DNA of 5,853 nt from TH1177 sp042138015 (GTDB lineage Archaea; Thermoproteota; Nitrososphaeria; Nitrososphaerales; Nitrososphaeraceae), in the NCBI GenBank assembly GCA_042138015.1, contig JBHIVA010000110.1:1-5853 (forward strand), in the 5' to 3' direction. Positions 5,161 through 5,853 of the stretch are shown piece by piece; within the stretch, counting starts at the first letter, position 1; every line of letters starts with the position of its first letter. A model generated the notes under the pieces. It had not been told where the DNA came from and did not search any database. It saw only the letters and a list, made by a program, of their open reading frames with translations. Position numbers and translations under genes: made by a program.

Positions 5161-5509
5161 ATTGATGAATATCAAAAGTTAAATTCGGTTTTCCCTAAGT
5201 CGATTTTATTAAATCCCATATGCGTTTATATCTTTCATTCTAAGATTTTTTTGCTGCAACTTACACCATACTGGACAAATCCAAGGCAATAATAATTATA
5301 ATCACAAACACATGAAATTTATATTATTTTGTTTAATATTATATTAAAATAATTAATTTTAAATATTAAGATAAAATTGCAACTTTTCCGACCGAGTTTG
5401 TAATGGTCTAATTATCAAGAAAATATTTTTTTCAATTTTTCACTGAGAAGATAATTTTATAGAAAATAACAAGTGCAGCTTAAATAGAGAAAAGATCTGA
5501 TAATGTATT
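5161..5509. other. AT-rich spacer with a possible minus-strand gene scrap
   Basis: No convincing intact gene lies between the CDGSH stop and the small membrane protein. On the minus strand, a start-less frame ending at TAA 5209-5211 reads PWICPVWCKLQQKNLRM and then KDINAYGI; the C-P-V-x-C pair suggests the end of a small zinc-finger protein, but only about 25 codons are open. Around 5320-5375 the DNA is almost pure A/T (ATATTATATTAAAATAATTAATTT and similar). I see no tRNA, strong hairpin or repeat here. Confidence 0.3.
5479..5487 (+). promoter_or_regulatory. TATA-like box for the 55-aa membrane protein
   Basis: CTTAAATAG is centred about 27 bp before the GTG at 5510, the spacing expected for archaeal box A with a leaderless transcript. 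No Shine-Dalgarno sequence is seen before the GTG, which fits. Confidence 0.35.
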
Positions 5510-5677
5510 GTGTTGTTCAACAAATATGATTTAATAGATACTATCTGTATCGCATGGATTATAGTATTAGGTTTTTTCATTATTATTACAGTAGAAATAT
5601 TGCTATTAATTGGTATTGTTTTTCCTGTTCTAATATGGATACTAATAAAAAAAGAGCGGCATAGAATTTTAGAATGA
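5510..5677 (+). CDS. Small membrane protein, 55 aa, one or two transmembrane helices
   Basis: The ORF runs from GTG at 5510 to TGA at 5675-5677. About residues 11-47 are almost continuously hydrophobic (TICIAWIIVLGFFIII, then ILLLIGIVFPVLIWILI), broken only by T-V-E at 27-29, so it could be a tight two-helix hairpin or one long helix. The C-terminus KKERHRILE is strongly basic and probably cytoplasmic; with the acidic N-terminus (LFNKYDLID) this suggests both ends are inside if a hairpin forms. I do not recognise the family. Small hydrophobic proteins of this kind are often unannotated membrane accessory proteins or toxins, but there is no partner gene to choose between these. It lies just 37 bp inside the right inverted repeat and is the last gene before it. 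Confidence 0.55.
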   Translation: MLFNKYDLIDTICIAWIIVLGFFIIITVEILLLIGIVFPVLIWILIKKERHRILE

Positions 5678-5714
5678 TGTATTTTGATAGTCGTGTTAAC
5701 TTAACCTTATTACA

Positions 5715-5828
5715 CCTCCAATTCTGAATAGGATTGTGTTTCTGATTGTTGTATTGTATAGATAAATGAATAGGTTAATCCAATTGTATACATGTTGTAG
5801 ATCACAATTATTTTTATTCGTGTTGTTG
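5715..5828. repeat. Right arm of the 114-bp perfect inverted repeat
   Basis: Exact reverse complement of positions 1-114 with no mismatch found. Beyond the outer end there are 25 further bases (5829-5853) that have no counterpart because the window starts at the left arm. The inner boundary is sharp (5714/5715). About 5.6 kb of non-repeated sequence separates the arms, so this is not a simple fold-back artefact at a single point. Confidence 0.97.
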
Positions 5829-5853
5829 ATACATGGATAATAATCATCAAAAC

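Noticed and set aside
5766..5840. 24-aa ORF starting in the right inverted repeat
   Set aside because: Too short, runs across the repeat boundary into unique sequence, and has no promoter or ribosome site.
1..5853. tRNA, rRNA, CRISPR array, transposase or integrase gene
   Set aside because: No cloverleaf-like GC-rich segment, regularly spaced repeats, or recombinase motifs were seen on either strand.

Overview
The window is AT-rich (roughly 70% A+T by eye) and reads as archaeal, most likely an ammonia-oxidising Nitrososphaerota of the Nitrososphaerales/Nitrosocosmicus type. This rests on the combination of a CHRD-domain protein, tiny cysteine-containing YGC/W proteins, a CDGSH–Fer4_19–CDGSH protein and archaeal MoaA, plus promoters whose TATA-like box lies 26-29 bp before the start codon, as in leaderless transcripts. 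The lineage is inferred from recall, not from a search.

Layout. A perfect 114-bp inverted repeat bounds the window: positions 1-114 are the exact reverse complement of 5715-5828. The left half (about 220-2742) is read from the minus strand. In transcription order it holds a zinc-ribbon protein, a PH/GRAM-like protein, a 41-aa cysteine protein, a broken paralogue of it, a broken CHRD gene, a doubtful remnant, a hypothetical gene split by a stop codon, and an intact 54-aa hypothetical ORF. The right half (about 2745-5677) is read from the plus strand: a broken MOSC-domain gene overlapping moaA by 4 bp, a hairpin at the moaA stop, a receiver-like fragment, a CDGSH iron-sulfur gene with a 5' frameshift, and a 55-aa membrane protein beside the right repeat.

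How the genes work together. Only the MOSC–moaA pair has a clear functional link. MoaA makes the first intermediate of molybdenum cofactor (Moco) synthesis, and MOSC domains belong to Moco-dependent sulfur or N-hydroxylated-base chemistry. The CDGSH protein carries predicted [2Fe-2S] and [4Fe-4S] sites and may be a redox partner, but nothing in the sequence ties it to Moco.

Main result. The window looks like a decaying region around one clearly intact housekeeping-type gene, moaA. At least five other reading frames carry a single lesion that interrupts recognisable or coherent coding sequence: TGA at a CHRD glycine, TAG at a tryptophan, TGA at the conserved MOSC cysteine, TAA in the hypothetical gene at 618-941, and a one-base shift at an A7 run in the CDGSH gene. 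The stops replace different residues, so one genetic-code reassignment cannot explain them. No RNA genes, CRISPR array or transposase gene were seen.
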